Origin: Lysinibacillus fusiformis
GTDB lineage: Bacteria > Bacillota > Bacilli > Bacillales_A > Planococcaceae
NCBI GenBank assembly: GCA_030027265.1
Contig: JASENG010000001.1
Span: forward strand, 1-64,000
Direction of reading: 5' to 3'
Length of the DNA stretch: 64,000 bases
Below the pieces are notes generated by a model. The model did not search any database and was not told the DNA's origin. It worked only from the letters and a program-made list of their open reading frames with translations. How positions within the stretch are numbered: position 1 is the stretch's first letter; each line of letters starts with the position of its first letter. A program made the translations under genes and the position numbers. Below, one piece after another: positions 46,389 to 55,708 of this stretch.

Positions 46389-46610
46389 CTAAGATGATAA
46401 TTTAACTTTTTTCTTCGTCGTTGTCCATTTGCCTCGACTTGGACTCGTTACCAGGTCATTAAAGGCTAACACATTCAAATCTCTTTGAATGGTGCGAGGA
46501 GTGATATTGAACTCTTCGACTAAATCCTGTGTAGATACTGTTCCTCTATCAAGGATAAACATGTACACGTCTTTAATACGATTAAGCATTCTGTCAGTAG
46601 TTGGTTTCAT
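46389..46610 (-). CDS. ytzE: DeoR-type HTH protein YtzE
   Basis: A 73-residue stand-alone winged-helix domain of the DeoR type (RIKDVYMFILDRGTVSTQDLVEEFNITPRTIQRDLNVLAFNDLV), matching B. subtilis YtzE in size and location. It lacks the sugar-phosphate sensing domain of full DeoR regulators, so it may bind DNA without ligand control or pair with another protein. GGAGTGG lies before the ATG. Divergent from pepV; a target in the shared upstream region is possible. Confidence 0.9.
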   Translation of the reverse strand: MKPTTDRMLNRIKDVYMFILDRGTVSTQDLVEEFNITPRTIQRDLNVLAFNDLVTSPSRGKWTTTKKKVKLSS

Positions 46611-46927
46611 AAAAATGAACCACTCCTTCGATCTTAATTCTCATGGCAAAGACTAGCGGACGACATCAGTGCAGAGGCACCAGGCTAATTAAATTTCTGC
46701 CTTAGACATCCCCTTTTTCTTATTTTATTTGTCAAGTATTTTACTATGACAAGGACATTATATCAGCAATCTATTAATTTTTCCATAATTCTCAGTTAAT
46801 TAATACAATTTTTACAGCATGTCTATAATTCGATAATACGAAAAATAAGACTCTATTATGACTAATATGCTTGTACTTTCTTTTAGAAAGAGTAAAATTG
46901 TCGGTATTAAGTAAAGAGGTGGTAAAA
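46611..46927. other. Divergent region between ytzE and pepV
   Basis: A likely pepV promoter is TTTACA (46811-46816), 17 bases, TAATAC (46834-46839). On the ytzE side, 46640-46705 is less AT-rich and carries a GTGC-AGAG-GCAC hairpin near 46670, with further complementary words AGGCA/TGCCT on the minus strand; this would be in the ytzE 5' leader. No gene is supported. Confidence 0.45.
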
Positions 46928-48322
46928 ATGGATTGGATAAAATTAGCGGAATCTAGAAAAGAAGAGCTAGTTTCGGAATTGCAACAGTTAATCCAAATTG
47001 AAAGTGTGCTTGATCAGGAAACTTCGAGTGGGGATGCTCCTTTTGGTGAAGGTCCATTAAAAGCATTACAATTTCTGCTTTCACTAGGAGAACAGCAAGG
47101 ATTTACTGCAAAAAATGTTGATAATTATGCTGGTCATCTAGAAATGGGATCAGGAAAAGAGCTGCTAGGCATTCTATGTCATGTGGATGTAGTGCCGGTA
47201 GGCGATTCATGGACATATCCCCCTTTTAAAGGTGAAATCGCTGACGGAAAGTTATTCGGCCGTGGTGCAATTGATGATAAAGGACCAACAATGGCTGCCT
47301 ATTTAGCGATGAAAATGGTAAAAGACGCTGGAATTGAATTAGATAAACGTATTCGAATGATTATTGGAACAGATGAAGAAAGCGGGTTCCGCTGTGTCGA
47401 TCATTATTTTACGAAAGAGGAAATGCCGACGATTGGTTTTGCTCCCGATGCAGATTTCCCATTAATTAACGCTGAAAAGGGTATTGCTATCTTAGATTTT
47501 TCACAAAAAGGAATTTTAGAAGAGGATGAACAAATCATCGCTTTTAAAGCTGGTCAACGCTCAAACATGGTACCGGACACAGCAAATGCTATTCTTCAGA
47601 ATGTGGATTCCTCGATCGAAGCGGAATTTGCATCCTTTTTAGAAAAAAATAGCACGGATGGTACATTAACGAAAGAAGATGACCGCTATATAATAATTAT
47701 GAAAGGGAAGGCTGCACATGCGATGGAGCCTGAAAAGGGTAGAAATGCAGCAGTCCTGTTGGCAAAATTCCTTCAAAACGTAGTGACAACAAAAGGTAGT
47801 CAAGAATTTGCAACCTTCATGGTTCATACATTTGATGGAGATCATTATGGAAGTGCTATCAAGCTAGATTACCATGATGAGATGTCTGGCCATACAACAT
47901 TAAATCCGGGTGTTGTACTTTTCCATCATAAGCGTGGTGGTCATATACAAGTGAGTATGCGCTATTCAGTAAGCTATGCCTTTGAAGAGAAAATTACAGA
48001 AGCAACTCACCAAACATCCCAATTCGGATTTGCACTTGATGTTGCGTCAAATTCAGCTCCGCATTATGTACCAGAGGAAGACGAATTTGTGCAAACTCTA
48101 TTAAAGGTGTACAGAAAATATACAGGTGATCACTCTAAGCCGTTGTCTACCGGTGGAGGAACATATGCCCGTACGATGAAAAAAGGAGTTGCCTTTGGAA
48201 TGCTGTTCCCGGGTGAACCGGATGTTGCCCATCAGGCGGATGAGTTTGTAGTTGTTGAAAATCTTGTAAAGGCAGCTGCTATTTATGCAGAAGCAATTGT
48301 CGAATTGGCAGGAAAAAAATAA
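46928..48322 (+). CDS. pepV: M20 dipeptidase PepV (YtjP)
   Basis: A 464-residue zinc dipeptidase of the M20A/PepV group (B. subtilis YtjP). Metal-ligand motifs: LCHVDVVPVGDSW, GAIDDKGPTMAAY, GTDEESGFRC, and the late THPE-equivalent FPGEPDVAHQADEF. The lid domain lies in the middle. ATG 46928 follows GAGGTGG; the frame extends 19 codons upstream without a site. It cleaves a broad range of dipeptides, with D-Ala-containing substrates possible. It is 21 bases upstream of dat, which suggests shared D-amino-acid or peptide metabolism. Confidence 0.94.
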   Translation: MDWIKLAESRKEELVSELQQLIQIESVLDQETSSGDAPFGEGPLKALQFLLSLGEQQGFTAKNVDNYAGHLEMGSGKELLGILCHVDVVPVGDSWTYPPFKGEIADGKLFGRGAIDDKGPTMAAYLAMKMVKDAGIELDKRIRMIIGTDEESGFRCVDHYFTKEEMPTIGFAPDADFPLINAEKGIAILDFSQKGILEEDEQIIAFKAGQRSNMVPDTANAILQNVDSSIEAEFASFLEKNSTDGTLTKEDDRYIIIMKGKAAHAMEPEKGRNAAVLLAKFLQNVVTTKGSQEFATFMVHTFDGDHYGSAIKLDYHDEMSGHTTLNPGVVLFHHKRGGHIQVSMRYSVSYAFEEKITEATHQTSQFGFALDVASNSAPHYVPEEDEFVQTLLKVYRKYTGDHSKPLSTGGGTYARTMKKGVAFGMLFPGEPDVAHQADEFVVVENLVKAAAIYAEAIVELAGKK

Positions 48323-48343
48323 AGGTAAAAGGATTGGTTTTAA

Positions 48344-49213
48344 ATGAGCTACACTTTATGGAATGACAAAATTGTGGATGATAACCAAGTACTCATTGAT
48401 AAAGAAGACAGAGGCTATCAATTTGGTGACGGCGTTTATGAAGTTATAAAAGTATATGATGGGGAAATGTTTACTGCTACTGAACATATCGACCGATTCT
48501 ATGCAAGTGCAGAGAAGATTAAATTGACTGTACCCTATACAAAGCATAAACTGCATCAATTACTGCATGAATTAGTGGAAGCAAACGAGCTGAAAACTGG
48601 AAACTTATACTTTCAGATAACACGCGGTGCGTCTCCGCGTAATCATCTATTTCCAGGAGACGATGTACTTCCGGTATTAACGGGAAATGTAAAAGAAGCA
48701 CCACGCTCCATCGAAAATGCGCAAAAAGGTGTAAAAGCCACATTTGCAGAAGATATTCGCTGGCTGCGCTGCGATATTAAATCGCTAAATCTTTTAGGGG
48801 CTGTTTTAGCGAAACAAGAGGCACATGAAAAGGGCTGCTACGAAGCAATTTTACATCGCGGAGAAACGATTACAGAAGGTTCTTCAACAAACGTATTCGG
48901 TATAAAAAATGGTGTACTCTATACACATCCAGCTGATAATTTCATCTTAAGCGGCATTACACGCGGTGTTGTTTTGGCATGTGCGAACGAAATTGGACTT
49001 CCTGTAAAACAAGAAGCATTTACAAAAGACGAAGCACTGCAAATGGACGAAATGTTCGTATCCTCTACTACTTCTGAAATAACACCAGTTATCGATATTG
49101 ATGGAGTGGCCATTAATGGTGGAGAAATTGGAGAATGGACGCGCAAGCTGCAAAAGCAATTTGCAACGAAGCTTCCAGGAAGCCCAGCATACAATTTAAC
49201 AGAATATAAATAG
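48344..49213 (+). CDS. dat: D-amino-acid transaminase
   Basis: A 289-residue PLP enzyme of fold type IV that interconverts D-alanine and 2-oxoglutarate with D-glutamate and pyruvate, supplying D-Glu for peptidoglycan. Very close to the characterised Bacillus sp. YM-1 enzyme: KEDRGYQFGDGVYEV at the N-terminus, the PLP-lysine segment LRCDIKSLNLLGAVLAKQEAHEKGC, and the EGSSTNVFGI and TSTTSEITPVI-like cofactor-binding blocks. It follows pepV closely and is probably in the same operon. Cytoplasmic. Confidence 0.95.
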   Translation: MSYTLWNDKIVDDNQVLIDKEDRGYQFGDGVYEVIKVYDGEMFTATEHIDRFYASAEKIKLTVPYTKHKLHQLLHELVEANELKTGNLYFQITRGASPRNHLFPGDDVLPVLTGNVKEAPRSIENAQKGVKATFAEDIRWLRCDIKSLNLLGAVLAKQEAHEKGCYEAILHRGETITEGSSTNVFGIKNGVLYTHPADNFILSGITRGVVLACANEIGLPVKQEAFTKDEALQMDEMFVSSTTSEITPVIDIDGVAINGGEIGEWTRKLQKQFATKLPGSPAYNLTEYK

Positions 49214-49223
49214 GTCTAATGAT

Positions 49224-49260
49224 TAGTGGGTAGCATAACATCTATCCACTATTTTTTTTA
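49224..49260 (+). terminator. Terminator after dat
   Basis: AGTGGGTAG (49225-49233) pairs with CTATCCACT (49242-49250), then ATTTTTTTT. Confidence 0.92.
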
Positions 49261-49400
49261 TGCTTTGTCATGTAAAATTGTAATGTTCTATTAAACTATA
49301 AAAAAATGACAACATGAAAAGCATGTTTAAAATGAGTCCGCAGCCTTAAGACGAGAGGGACGTAAAATGCGTACATGATTGACGAAAAGGAGTGTTTGGG

Positions 49401-50402
49401 TTGGCTCAATTAGTAAAACTTCAAGATTATATATCAAGGTACCAAATCGATTTATCGAGATATCCTACTCAATTTGTCCGCTTAAAGAAAATTCAGTGGG
49501 ATCGGGTAAAGCAGCAATGGGTATCCGGGGAAGAAGCTCCTCAGTGGGAGCAGCTCGAAAGTGTAGAAGAAGAGAAGGAAGGGAGAAAAACTTTTTCTTT
49601 ATTTGAAAAATTAAAATTTAAAAAAGCTCCAAAGCAAATCGAAAATATTGAAGAAGTAGAAATATCACATGAACTGTTGAGTCAAGAGAATGATGAGGGC
49701 GAGATTCCAGAAGAGGAAACAACTTTATTTTTTGAGCCTAATATCGTCTATCACCCAAAAACAATCGAAGAGCTAAAGAAAATGTTCCTGGATCAATTTT
49801 TCCACTTTCAAATAAAATGGGCAAGCTCGACGGTTCGGGAAAAATCCTATGTCGATCCAAAATTTTTGCGTGATTCTTTCCTTCGAAATATACTGCAACG
49901 TTTTCCGGATAGTTTTTTAGTATTCTATTATCCAATTATTAAAGTGAAAAAAGCGCCAGTAGAGCTGGATATTGTCCTTTTAACACCAACGGAATGCCTA
50001 TGTATTACAGTGGCTGAACAAGAAAATCAAGCAGTTTTTGTAGGGGATGGAGATCGCTTCTGGACAAAAAAGTTTGGAAATGCGAGCAAAAAAATGTTAA
50101 ATCCTTTAATCCAATTAAATCGTATGGAAACTGTTGTTTCCAAAATATTTCTAGAAAATGATGTGGAAATGCCAATTCGTAAAATACTTCTATCTCGAAA
50201 CGGCTATTTTGATTATCCTGGTACCGTATTTAATGTTCAATTTGTTGATAAAAGGGATTACCCGCAATGGATGCAGCAACTAAGACTTTCTTCTTCACCG
50301 ATGAAACATATGCAAATACGTGCAGCAAAAGCGATTTTGCAAACCGTTCAAACAACATCATTTAATCGCGATATTTGGAATGTTGAAAAGGAACAGGAGT
50401 AA
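49401..50402 (+). CDS. ytlQ: YtlQ-like protein, unknown function
   Basis: A 333-residue soluble protein matching the position of B. subtilis ytlQ. An acidic linker (about 50-110) separates a basic N-terminus from a C-terminal domain. That domain contains ELDIVLLTPTECLCITVAEQ, which resembles the Asp and strand pattern of NERD/nuclease-related domains; this is only a resemblance. I choose TTG 49401 (MAQLVKLQDYISRYQ) because AAAAGGAG lies 8 bases upstream, whereas the GTG at 49392 overlaps that site. It is followed by ytlR after 6 bases. Confidence 0.78.
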   Translation: MAQLVKLQDYISRYQIDLSRYPTQFVRLKKIQWDRVKQQWVSGEEAPQWEQLESVEEEKEGRKTFSLFEKLKFKKAPKQIENIEEVEISHELLSQENDEGEIPEEETTLFFEPNIVYHPKTIEELKKMFLDQFFHFQIKWASSTVREKSYVDPKFLRDSFLRNILQRFPDSFLVFYYPIIKVKKAPVELDIVLLTPTECLCITVAEQENQAVFVGDGDRFWTKKFGNASKKMLNPLIQLNRMETVVSKIFLENDVEMPIRKILLSRNGYFDYPGTVFNVQFVDKRDYPQWMQQLRLSSSPMKHMQIRAAKAILQTVQTTSFNRDIWNVEKEQE

Positions 50403-50408
50403 GAAAAA

Positions 50409-51356
50409 ATGAAGCTGCATTTTATCATCAATGAGCATTCGGGCAATGGAAAAGGAAAAGATATTTGGAAAAAGCTTAAAGATGAATTGAAGAGCCCCTA
50501 TTCTTTCCATATAACAAATTACAAAGGTCATGGCCGAGAATTAGCCAAGCGAATTGCATATCAAGCCGAGCGTTCTAAAGAAGCAACTCTCATCATCGCA
50601 ATAGGTGGAGATGGTACAATCCATGAGGTTGTAGGAGGGGTAACAGGGTTTCAGGAAATTTATTTTGGCGCTGTTCGTGCCGGATCTGGAAACGACTTTT
50701 CTAGAAGCTTCCATACGTTTGAATCAGCGCAAGAAATTGATCAAGCGATTCAGGGAAATGGCCTTGAATGCATTTCTTACGATAGCGGCAATGTGGAATG
50801 GGAGAAAGCAAATATCCAATTTGTAAATAATTCTGGAATCGGTTTTGATGCCTTTGTCGCTGCATCAGTTAATTCTTCAAGTGCAAAAAGGGTGTTAAAT
50901 AAATTGGGGCTTGGGAAACTCAGCTATGCTTTTTACGTTTTAAGTAGCTTGTTTACGTTTAAATTATTTGACGTCACTGTGGACCAAGAAGGGAAACAAA
51001 AGCGGTATCAAAATGTTTGGTTTGTTACAGTTTCAAATCAGCCGTATTTCGGGGGGGGAATGAAAATCTCTCCAAGCTCCAACGCAAATGATGGATTACT
51101 TGAAGTATCGATTGTTTATAACCTTTCAAGGCTAAAACTATTATTGATGTTTGTTACTGTATTTTTCGGTGCTCATACAAAATTAAAGGCATTTGAACAA
51201 GTGCAGGGGGAAAAATTCGCATTATACATAAATCATGAAGTGCCCTGTCATACTGATGGGGAAATTCTGGGTGTAACGAAAAAGAATTCAAAACTAAGCT
51301 ATACAGTACAGAAAAAATGCTGGAAAATGCTAACGAAAAATAGCGCTGCTATGTAA
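50409..51356 (+). CDS. ytlR: Diacylglycerol/lipid kinase family protein YtlR
   Basis: A 315-residue protein of the DAGK-catalytic family (DgkB/YegS/LCB5 type). Motifs seen: NEHSGNGKG near residue 8, AIGGDGTIHEVVGG (the GGDGT nucleotide-binding motif), GSGNDFSRS, and a late PCHTDGE. Members phosphorylate lipids such as diacylglycerol; the substrate of YtlR is not established. AGGAG lies before the ATG. In B. subtilis ytmP, a phosphotransferase-like gene, usually follows before trmB; it is missing here. Confidence 0.88.
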   Translation: MKLHFIINEHSGNGKGKDIWKKLKDELKSPYSFHITNYKGHGRELAKRIAYQAERSKEATLIIAIGGDGTIHEVVGGVTGFQEIYFGAVRAGSGNDFSRSFHTFESAQEIDQAIQGNGLECISYDSGNVEWEKANIQFVNNSGIGFDAFVAASVNSSSAKRVLNKLGLGKLSYAFYVLSSLFTFKLFDVTVDQEGKQKRYQNVWFVTVSNQPYFGGGMKISPSSNANDGLLEVSIVYNLSRLKLLLMFVTVFFGAHTKLKAFEQVQGEKFALYINHEVPCHTDGEILGVTKKNSKLSYTVQKKCWKMLTKNSAAM

Positions 51357-51442
51357 AAAGTACAAAAATAAGCTATAATGGCAAAAAGATTTGAAATTTA
51401 AAAAGGTATTCAATTTGAACAACTAGAAATGAGGATTAAGCG

Positions 51443-52093
51443 TTGAGATTAAGAAATAAACCATGGGCAGAAGAATTTATATCGAGTCATCCGGAAGTAA
51501 TCATTCCCAATCCAGAAGAATATAAAGGAAATTGGAAGCAGGTTTTCGGTAATGATAACCCGGTTCATATTGAAGTAGGAACAGGGAAAGGGCAATTTGT
51601 TACAGGAATGGCATTAGCAAATCCAGATATAAATTATATCGGGATCGAATTATATACAAGTGTGATTGTTGTTGCTTTAGAGAAGGTAATCGAAGCCCAA
51701 ACACCACCAAATTTACGTTTATTAAAAGTGAATGGGGCAGATTTAGCTAAGTATTTTGCAAAAGGCGATGTAAGTAGTGTTTATTTGAATTTCTCGGATC
51801 CTTGGCCAAAAACACGTCATGCAAAGCGTCGATTGACACATGGAGGATTTTTGAATTTATACGAGTCAATTCTAATTGATAACGGGGAAATTCACTTTAA
51901 AACGGACAACCGCGGTTTATTTGAATACTCGTTAATCAGTATGTCTGAATATGGCATGCTGCTAAAATACGTTTCACTTGATTTACATGTCAATATGCCA
52001 GAAGATAACATTATGACTGAGTACGAAGAAAAGTTCTCAGCTAAAGGCCAGCCAATATACCGATTAGAGAGTCAGTTTTTATCGAAAAATTAA
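51443..52093 (+). CDS. trmB: tRNA (guanine-N7)-methyltransferase TrmB
   Basis: Makes m7G46 in the tRNA variable loop. The 216-residue SAM methyltransferase has [16 protein letters not shown] (motif I), [10 protein letters not shown], the family signature [18 protein letters not shown], and LKYVSLDLH. The start is TTG 51443 with GAGG 8 bases upstream. Its C-terminal tail [15 protein letters not shown] is partly repeated just downstream by a remnant at 52125-52190. B. subtilis name ytmQ. Confidence 0.95.
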   Translation: MRLRNKPWAEEFISSHPEVIIPNPEEYKGNWKQVFGNDNPVHIEVGTGKGQFVTGMALANPDINYIGIELYTSVIVVALEKVIEAQTPPNLRLLKVNGADLAKYFAKGDVSSVYLNFSDPWPKTRHAKRRLTHGGFLNLYESILIDNGEIHFKTDNRGLFEYSLISMSEYGMLLKYVSLDLHVNMPEDNIMTEYEEKFSAKGQPIYRLESQFLSKN

Positions 52094-52124
52094 AGTTTGG
52101 TAAAATCAGTACTGAATTTGGTGA

Positions 52125-52190
52125 AGTCTGCGGGACAGCTCGCGACAGCCGCACATATACCGATTAGAGAGCCGGTTTATTACAAAATAA
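52125..52190 (+). pseudogene. Remnant of a second, diverged trmB 3' end
   Basis: ATATACCGATTAGAGAG occurs at 52055-52071 in trmB and again exactly 100 bases later at 52155-52171. In the matching frame the second copy encodes [15 protein letters not shown] followed by a TAA (52188-52190), clearly the trmB tail ([14 protein letters not shown]) with substitutions. The frame is closed upstream by a TGA at 52122. The start of this stretch is GC-richer than its surroundings. It looks like a leftover from gene replacement or a partial duplication. Confidence 0.75.
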
Positions 52191-52296
52191 ATTGCGTTTT
52201 TCTATAAATACATTCGCGATGAATACTTGTATTATTCATCGCTTTCTACTAGCTAATATCAGAATCTTCAAGCGAATATTAAAGGGGGAGAAATGG

Positions 52297-53172
52297 ATGG
52301 ATCAACTTCAATTTCACAAGATGACTTTGACATGGCTCGATGGGGGCGTCACTTCATTAGATGGCGGAGCAATGTTTGGGGTAGTGCCAAAACCGCTTTG
52401 GTCACGCAAGTATCCAGTAAATGAAAAAAACCAAATTGAATTAGCCTGTGAGCCTATTTTGCTTCAATTTGAAGGGAAAAATTATTTAATCGACAGCGGG
52501 GTAGGCTTCAATAAGCTGACAGAAAAACAGCTGCGGAATTACGGAGTAACAGAAGAGTCTACAATTCTTGAAAGTTTAAAAGAATTAGGGCTTGAGTCTT
52601 CAGATATTGATGTTGTACTCATGACGCATTTGCATTTTGACCATGCTGGTGGGCTAACGCGTTGGGAAGGCGAAGAATTAGTTCCAACATTCCCGAATGC
52701 GAAAATCTATACGACCCAAATCGAATGGGATGAAATGAGAAATCCTAATATTCGTTCCCGAAATACTTATTGGAAGGAAAATTGGGAGCCTGTTCAGCAT
52801 CTTGTAGAGACATTTGATGAGCAGATTACCTTGGCACCTGGAATTGAAATGATTCATACAGGGGGCCATAGCAATGGACATGCCATTATTAAACTATCCC
52901 AGCAAGGTGAAACAATGCTGCATATGGCAGATATAATGCCAACACATGCACATCAAAATCCTCTATGGGTATTAGCCTATGATGACTATCCAATGACGAG
53001 TGTGTTTGCGAAAGAAAAGATTTTAAAAGAAGCTTTGGAAAATGAATATAAATTTATTTTCTATCACGATGCGTACTACCGAATGATTCAATGGAGCCAA
53101 GATGGTAAGGAAGTTAAGGATTCCTTGAAACGCGGAAAAGAAGCAAGAATACAATTCCAGACAAACGCATAA
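52297..53172 (+). CDS. ytnP: YtnP-like metallo-beta-lactamase fold lactonase
   Basis: A 291-residue metallo-hydrolase with [10 protein letters not shown] (HxHxDH), [11 protein letters not shown] and HMADIMP, and a late FYHDAYY. It matches B. subtilis YtnP, reported to degrade acyl-homoserine-lactone and Streptomyces signalling lactones (quorum quenching). ATG 52297 lies 6 bases after AAGGGGGAG; another ATG 4 bases earlier is out of frame. Cytoplasmic, no signal peptide. The physiological substrate is not known. Confidence 0.87.
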   Translation: MDQLQFHKMTLTWLDGGVTSLDGGAMFGVVPKPLWSRKYPVNEKNQIELACEPILLQFEGKNYLIDSGVGFNKLTEKQLRNYGVTEESTILESLKELGLESSDIDVVLMTHLHFDHAGGLTRWEGEELVPTFPNAKIYTTQIEWDEMRNPNIRSRNTYWKENWEPVQHLVETFDEQITLAPGIEMIHTGGHSNGHAIIKLSQQGETMLHMADIMPTHAHQNPLWVLAYDDYPMTSVFAKEKILKEALENEYKFIFYHDAYYRMIQWSQDGKEVKDSLKRGKEARIQFQTNA

Positions 53173-53175
53173 AAA

Positions 53176-53215
53176 TAAGCTGTTCGATTATACGAGTAAT
53201 CGAACAGCTTTTTAT
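53176..53215. terminator. Bidirectional terminator between ytnP and ytzB
   Basis: AAGCTGTTCGATTA (53177-53190) and TAATCGAACAGCTT (53197-53210), perfect 14-bp stem with A and T flanks. Confidence 0.93.
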
Positions 53216-53221
53216 TGTATC

Positions 53222-53536
53222 CTATGCTTTTACTAAATCAACCACTACACCTGAACGAGCATCTGCTGCAAATTCAAATGTTTCCAATTCCCCGTTATTC
53301 ATGCGGGTAATACCGCCGCGATACACGGGAATAGTCATAACACCATTGTTAAAATCCTCAGTTTTCATATAAATCCAAGAACCATCAATTGGGCTTTCCT
53401 TTTTAAATTCATCTTTTACATTGTCTAAAACTTGATTGGCAGGTACAAAAGGTGAAATTCTTTCAGAAGCTTCTTTAATGATAATTGCTGCAGCTAAACC
53501 AGTAGCTACGCCTATTAAAAAATCTCTTAATTTCAT
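53222..53536 (-). CDS. ytzB: Small predicted exported protein YtzB
   Basis: A 104-residue protein with an N-terminal hydrophobic helix (LIGVATGLAAAIIIKEA, about 7-23), which may be a signal anchor, followed by a beta-rich domain ending GELETFEFAADARSGVVVDLVKA. The C-terminal part resembles PepSY-like small secreted proteins (COG5584 type, B. subtilis YtzB), and its placement between ytnP and ytoP is the same. AGGAGGATGA precedes the ATG. Function unknown. Confidence 0.83.
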   Translation of the reverse strand: MKLRDFLIGVATGLAAAIIIKEASERISPFVPANQVLDNVKDEFKKESPIDGSWIYMKTEDFNNGVMTIPVYRGGITRMNNGELETFEFAADARSGVVVDLVKA

Positions 53537-53713
53537 TTGTCATCCTCCTTTGAACTATTACTCATTTTAACATTATTTAGTATAGAAGTCTCGTCCTACT
53601 CTTACGAAAAAAAGCATCGATCATAAATATAAATGGATAGAAGCCGGTTATTAGAACAAGCTTAAAAAAGAAATGAAGTTGCAAAAATCAGGTGAATTTT
53701 TCCTTTATTTCAA

Positions 53714-53742
53714 TTCGAATAGCGAAATATTTATGTTAAGAT
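53714..53742 (+). promoter_or_regulatory. Probable ytoP promoter
   Basis: TTCGAA, 17 bases, then a TG-extended -10 TAAGAT (53737-53742). Confidence 0.5.
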
Positions 53743-53776
53743 AGAAGGGTATCTAAATAAATAGGGAGTGTTCTGT

Positions 53777-54853
53777 TTGAATACTGAAACATTGCAATTA
53801 TTTAAAACATTGACTGAATTACCTGGAGCTCCTGGTAACGAGCATGCAGTCCGCAAATTTATGCGCGGAGAATTGGAAAAATACGCCGATGAAATTATTC
53901 AAGATAATCTTGGCGGCATTTTTGGCGTAAGAAAAGCAGCAGACGACAATGCACCGAAGATTTTAGTTGCTGGCCATATGGATGAAGTATCCTTCATGGT
54001 GAAAAATATTACTGAAAATGGGATGATTCAATTCCAAACACTTGGAGGCTGGTCAAACCAGGTGCTTCAAGCGCAAAGAGTCACTGTCTATACAAAAGAA
54101 AAAGAAATTCCTGGGGTTATTGCTTCCATTCCTCCGCATTTACTCAGAGGGACGGACAAAAAGAGCGCCATGGAAATTAAAGACATGCTGATCGATATCG
54201 GTGCAGATAGTAAACAGGATGCTCTAGATATGGGGATTCGTCCAGGGCAATCCATTATACCGATTTGTCCATTCACACCAATGGCAGATCCTAAAAAGAT
54301 TATGGCGAAAGCTTGGGACAATCGATATGGCTGTGGATTAGCCATTGAATTATTAAAAGAGCTAAAGGATGAAAAGGTTGTCAATCATCTCTATTCAGGT
54401 GCGAACGTGATGGAAGAGGTTGGCTTACGCGGGGCACAGGTTTCTGCGAATATGATTAAACCAGATATTTTCTTTGCATTGGATGCTTCGGCTGCAAATG
54501 ATACGACTGGGGATAAAACTCAATTCGGACAATTAGGACAAGGTACCCTTCTCCGAATCTACGATCCAACTATGGTGACACATCGCGGCTTGCGCGAATT
54601 TATCTTAGATACGGCTGAATCAAATAATATACCATATCAATATTTTGTTTCTCAAGGCGGAACGGATGCTGGAAAAGTGCATATCGCCAACGATGGTATT
54701 CCAAGTACTGTCATTGGAATCTGCTCCCGTTATATTCATACTTCAGCTTCCATTATTCATGTCGATGATTATGCAGCTGCAAAGGAAATGCTTGTTAAGC
54801 TTGTAAGAACGCTTGATAGAAGCACTGTAGATACAATTATTAACAATGGTTAA
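53777..54853 (+). CDS. ytoP: M42-family aminopeptidase YtoP
   Basis: A 358-residue metallopeptidase of the M42 glutamyl aminopeptidase/PepA-like family. Metal-site motifs: [38 protein letters not shown] (catalytic Glu), ALDAS, and a late [12 protein letters not shown]. The start is most likely TTG 53777 with AGGGAG 8 bases upstream; a GTG at 53768 overlaps that site. It probably trims peptides taken up or produced in the cytoplasm. Gene order as in B. subtilis. Confidence 0.92.
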   Translation: MNTETLQLFKTLTELPGAPGNEHAVRKFMRGELEKYADEIIQDNLGGIFGVRKAADDNAPKILVAGHMDEVSFMVKNITENGMIQFQTLGGWSNQVLQAQRVTVYTKEKEIPGVIASIPPHLLRGTDKKSAMEIKDMLIDIGADSKQDALDMGIRPGQSIIPICPFTPMADPKKIMAKAWDNRYGCGLAIELLKELKDEKVVNHLYSGANVMEEVGLRGAQVSANMIKPDIFFALDASAANDTTGDKTQFGQLGQGTLLRIYDPTMVTHRGLREFILDTAESNNIPYQYFVSQGGTDAGKVHIANDGIPSTVIGICSRYIHTSASIIHVDDYAAAKEMLVKLVRTLDRSTVDTIINNG

Positions 54854-54866
54854 AATTACCACAAGA

Positions 54867-54895
54867 GAAGATGCCGATTTTGGCATCTTTTTATT
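54867..54895 (+). terminator. Terminator after ytoP
   Basis: AAGATGCC pairs with GGCATCTT, then TTTATTT. Confidence 0.85.
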
Positions 54896-54927
54896 TAGCA
54901 TGGCGTCTAAACTTAGGAGATGAGCAA

Positions 54928-55446
54928 ATGTTAGTAGCGATTGGAACAAAAAATAAAGCTAAAACTGCAGCCATTCAAAATATTGTCAATCAATACTTTG
55001 ATGATGTGGAATATATTCAAGTTAGTGCAGCCTCTAATGTATCGGAACAGCCTTTTTCAAATGCTGAAACAAGACAAGGAGCCATCAATCGTGCGGTTAA
55101 TACGCTGGAAGAAGCTAGAGCAGACTTGAATTTTGGACTTGAAGGCGGAGTACAGGAATTAGATGATTTCATGTATTGTACAAATTGGGGAGCTGTGGCA
55201 TTGAAGGATGGAACAGTTATTTCTGCAGCAGGTGCCCAGTTTTTATTGCCGGAAGAAATAGCCCTAGAACTGCGAGCAGGCAAAGAATTGGGACCAGTCA
55301 TGGATGTTTATACAAAACAACAAGATACACGATCGGGTTCAGGAGCAGTTGGCGTATTTACAGCAGGCCTTGTAGACCGAACAGAAATGTTTGAGCATAT
55401 TGTCAAATTGCTAATTGGACAATATATGTTTATTACACAGAAGTAA
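54928..55446 (+). CDS. DUF84-family NTPase (YjjX-like)
   Basis: A 172-residue protein of the DUF84 family, related to YjjX, an inosine/xanthosine triphosphatase that clears non-canonical purine nucleotides. Seen: VAIGTKNKAKTAAIQ (nucleotide-binding start), SNVSEQPFSNAETRQGAINRA, DLNFGLEGGVQEL and the TRSGSGAVGVFTAG segment. ATG 54928 follows TAGGAGATGA. The family function is known for few members, so the substrate is inferred. Confidence 0.85.
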   Translation: MLVAIGTKNKAKTAAIQNIVNQYFDDVEYIQVSAASNVSEQPFSNAETRQGAINRAVNTLEEARADLNFGLEGGVQELDDFMYCTNWGAVALKDGTVISAAGAQFLLPEEIALELRAGKELGPVMDVYTKQQDTRSGSGAVGVFTAGLVDRTEMFEHIVKLLIGQYMFITQK

Positions 55447-55708
55447 TAGATTTTGTTGTTTAATGAAGTAGCAAAAATCTTCCGATGTATAAATAGATTC
55501 ATAAGCAGCATCAGTCATTTAAAATGAACTTGCTTTAGTAAAACCATATCGCTCAAACTTTTCTAATTAGTCTAGTTTAATAGGCTTCTAGTGACTAGTA
55601 TGCTTTAATTTTTTTGTCTATATGAAAATATTACTAATTATAATGAAGTTGCATCGTTACCTATTTATCATTTAAAATAGATAGTTGAATAGAAAGTGAG
55701 GCGTTCAT
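55447..55708. other. Gene-free stretch before the lipoprotein gene
   Basis: About 260 AT-rich bases with no clear terminator, repeat or gene. Confidence 0.3.

Noticed and set aside
52129-52151. GCGG/CCGC stem in the trmB-remnant region as a terminator
   Set aside because: No T run and better explained as part of the diverged trmB tail.
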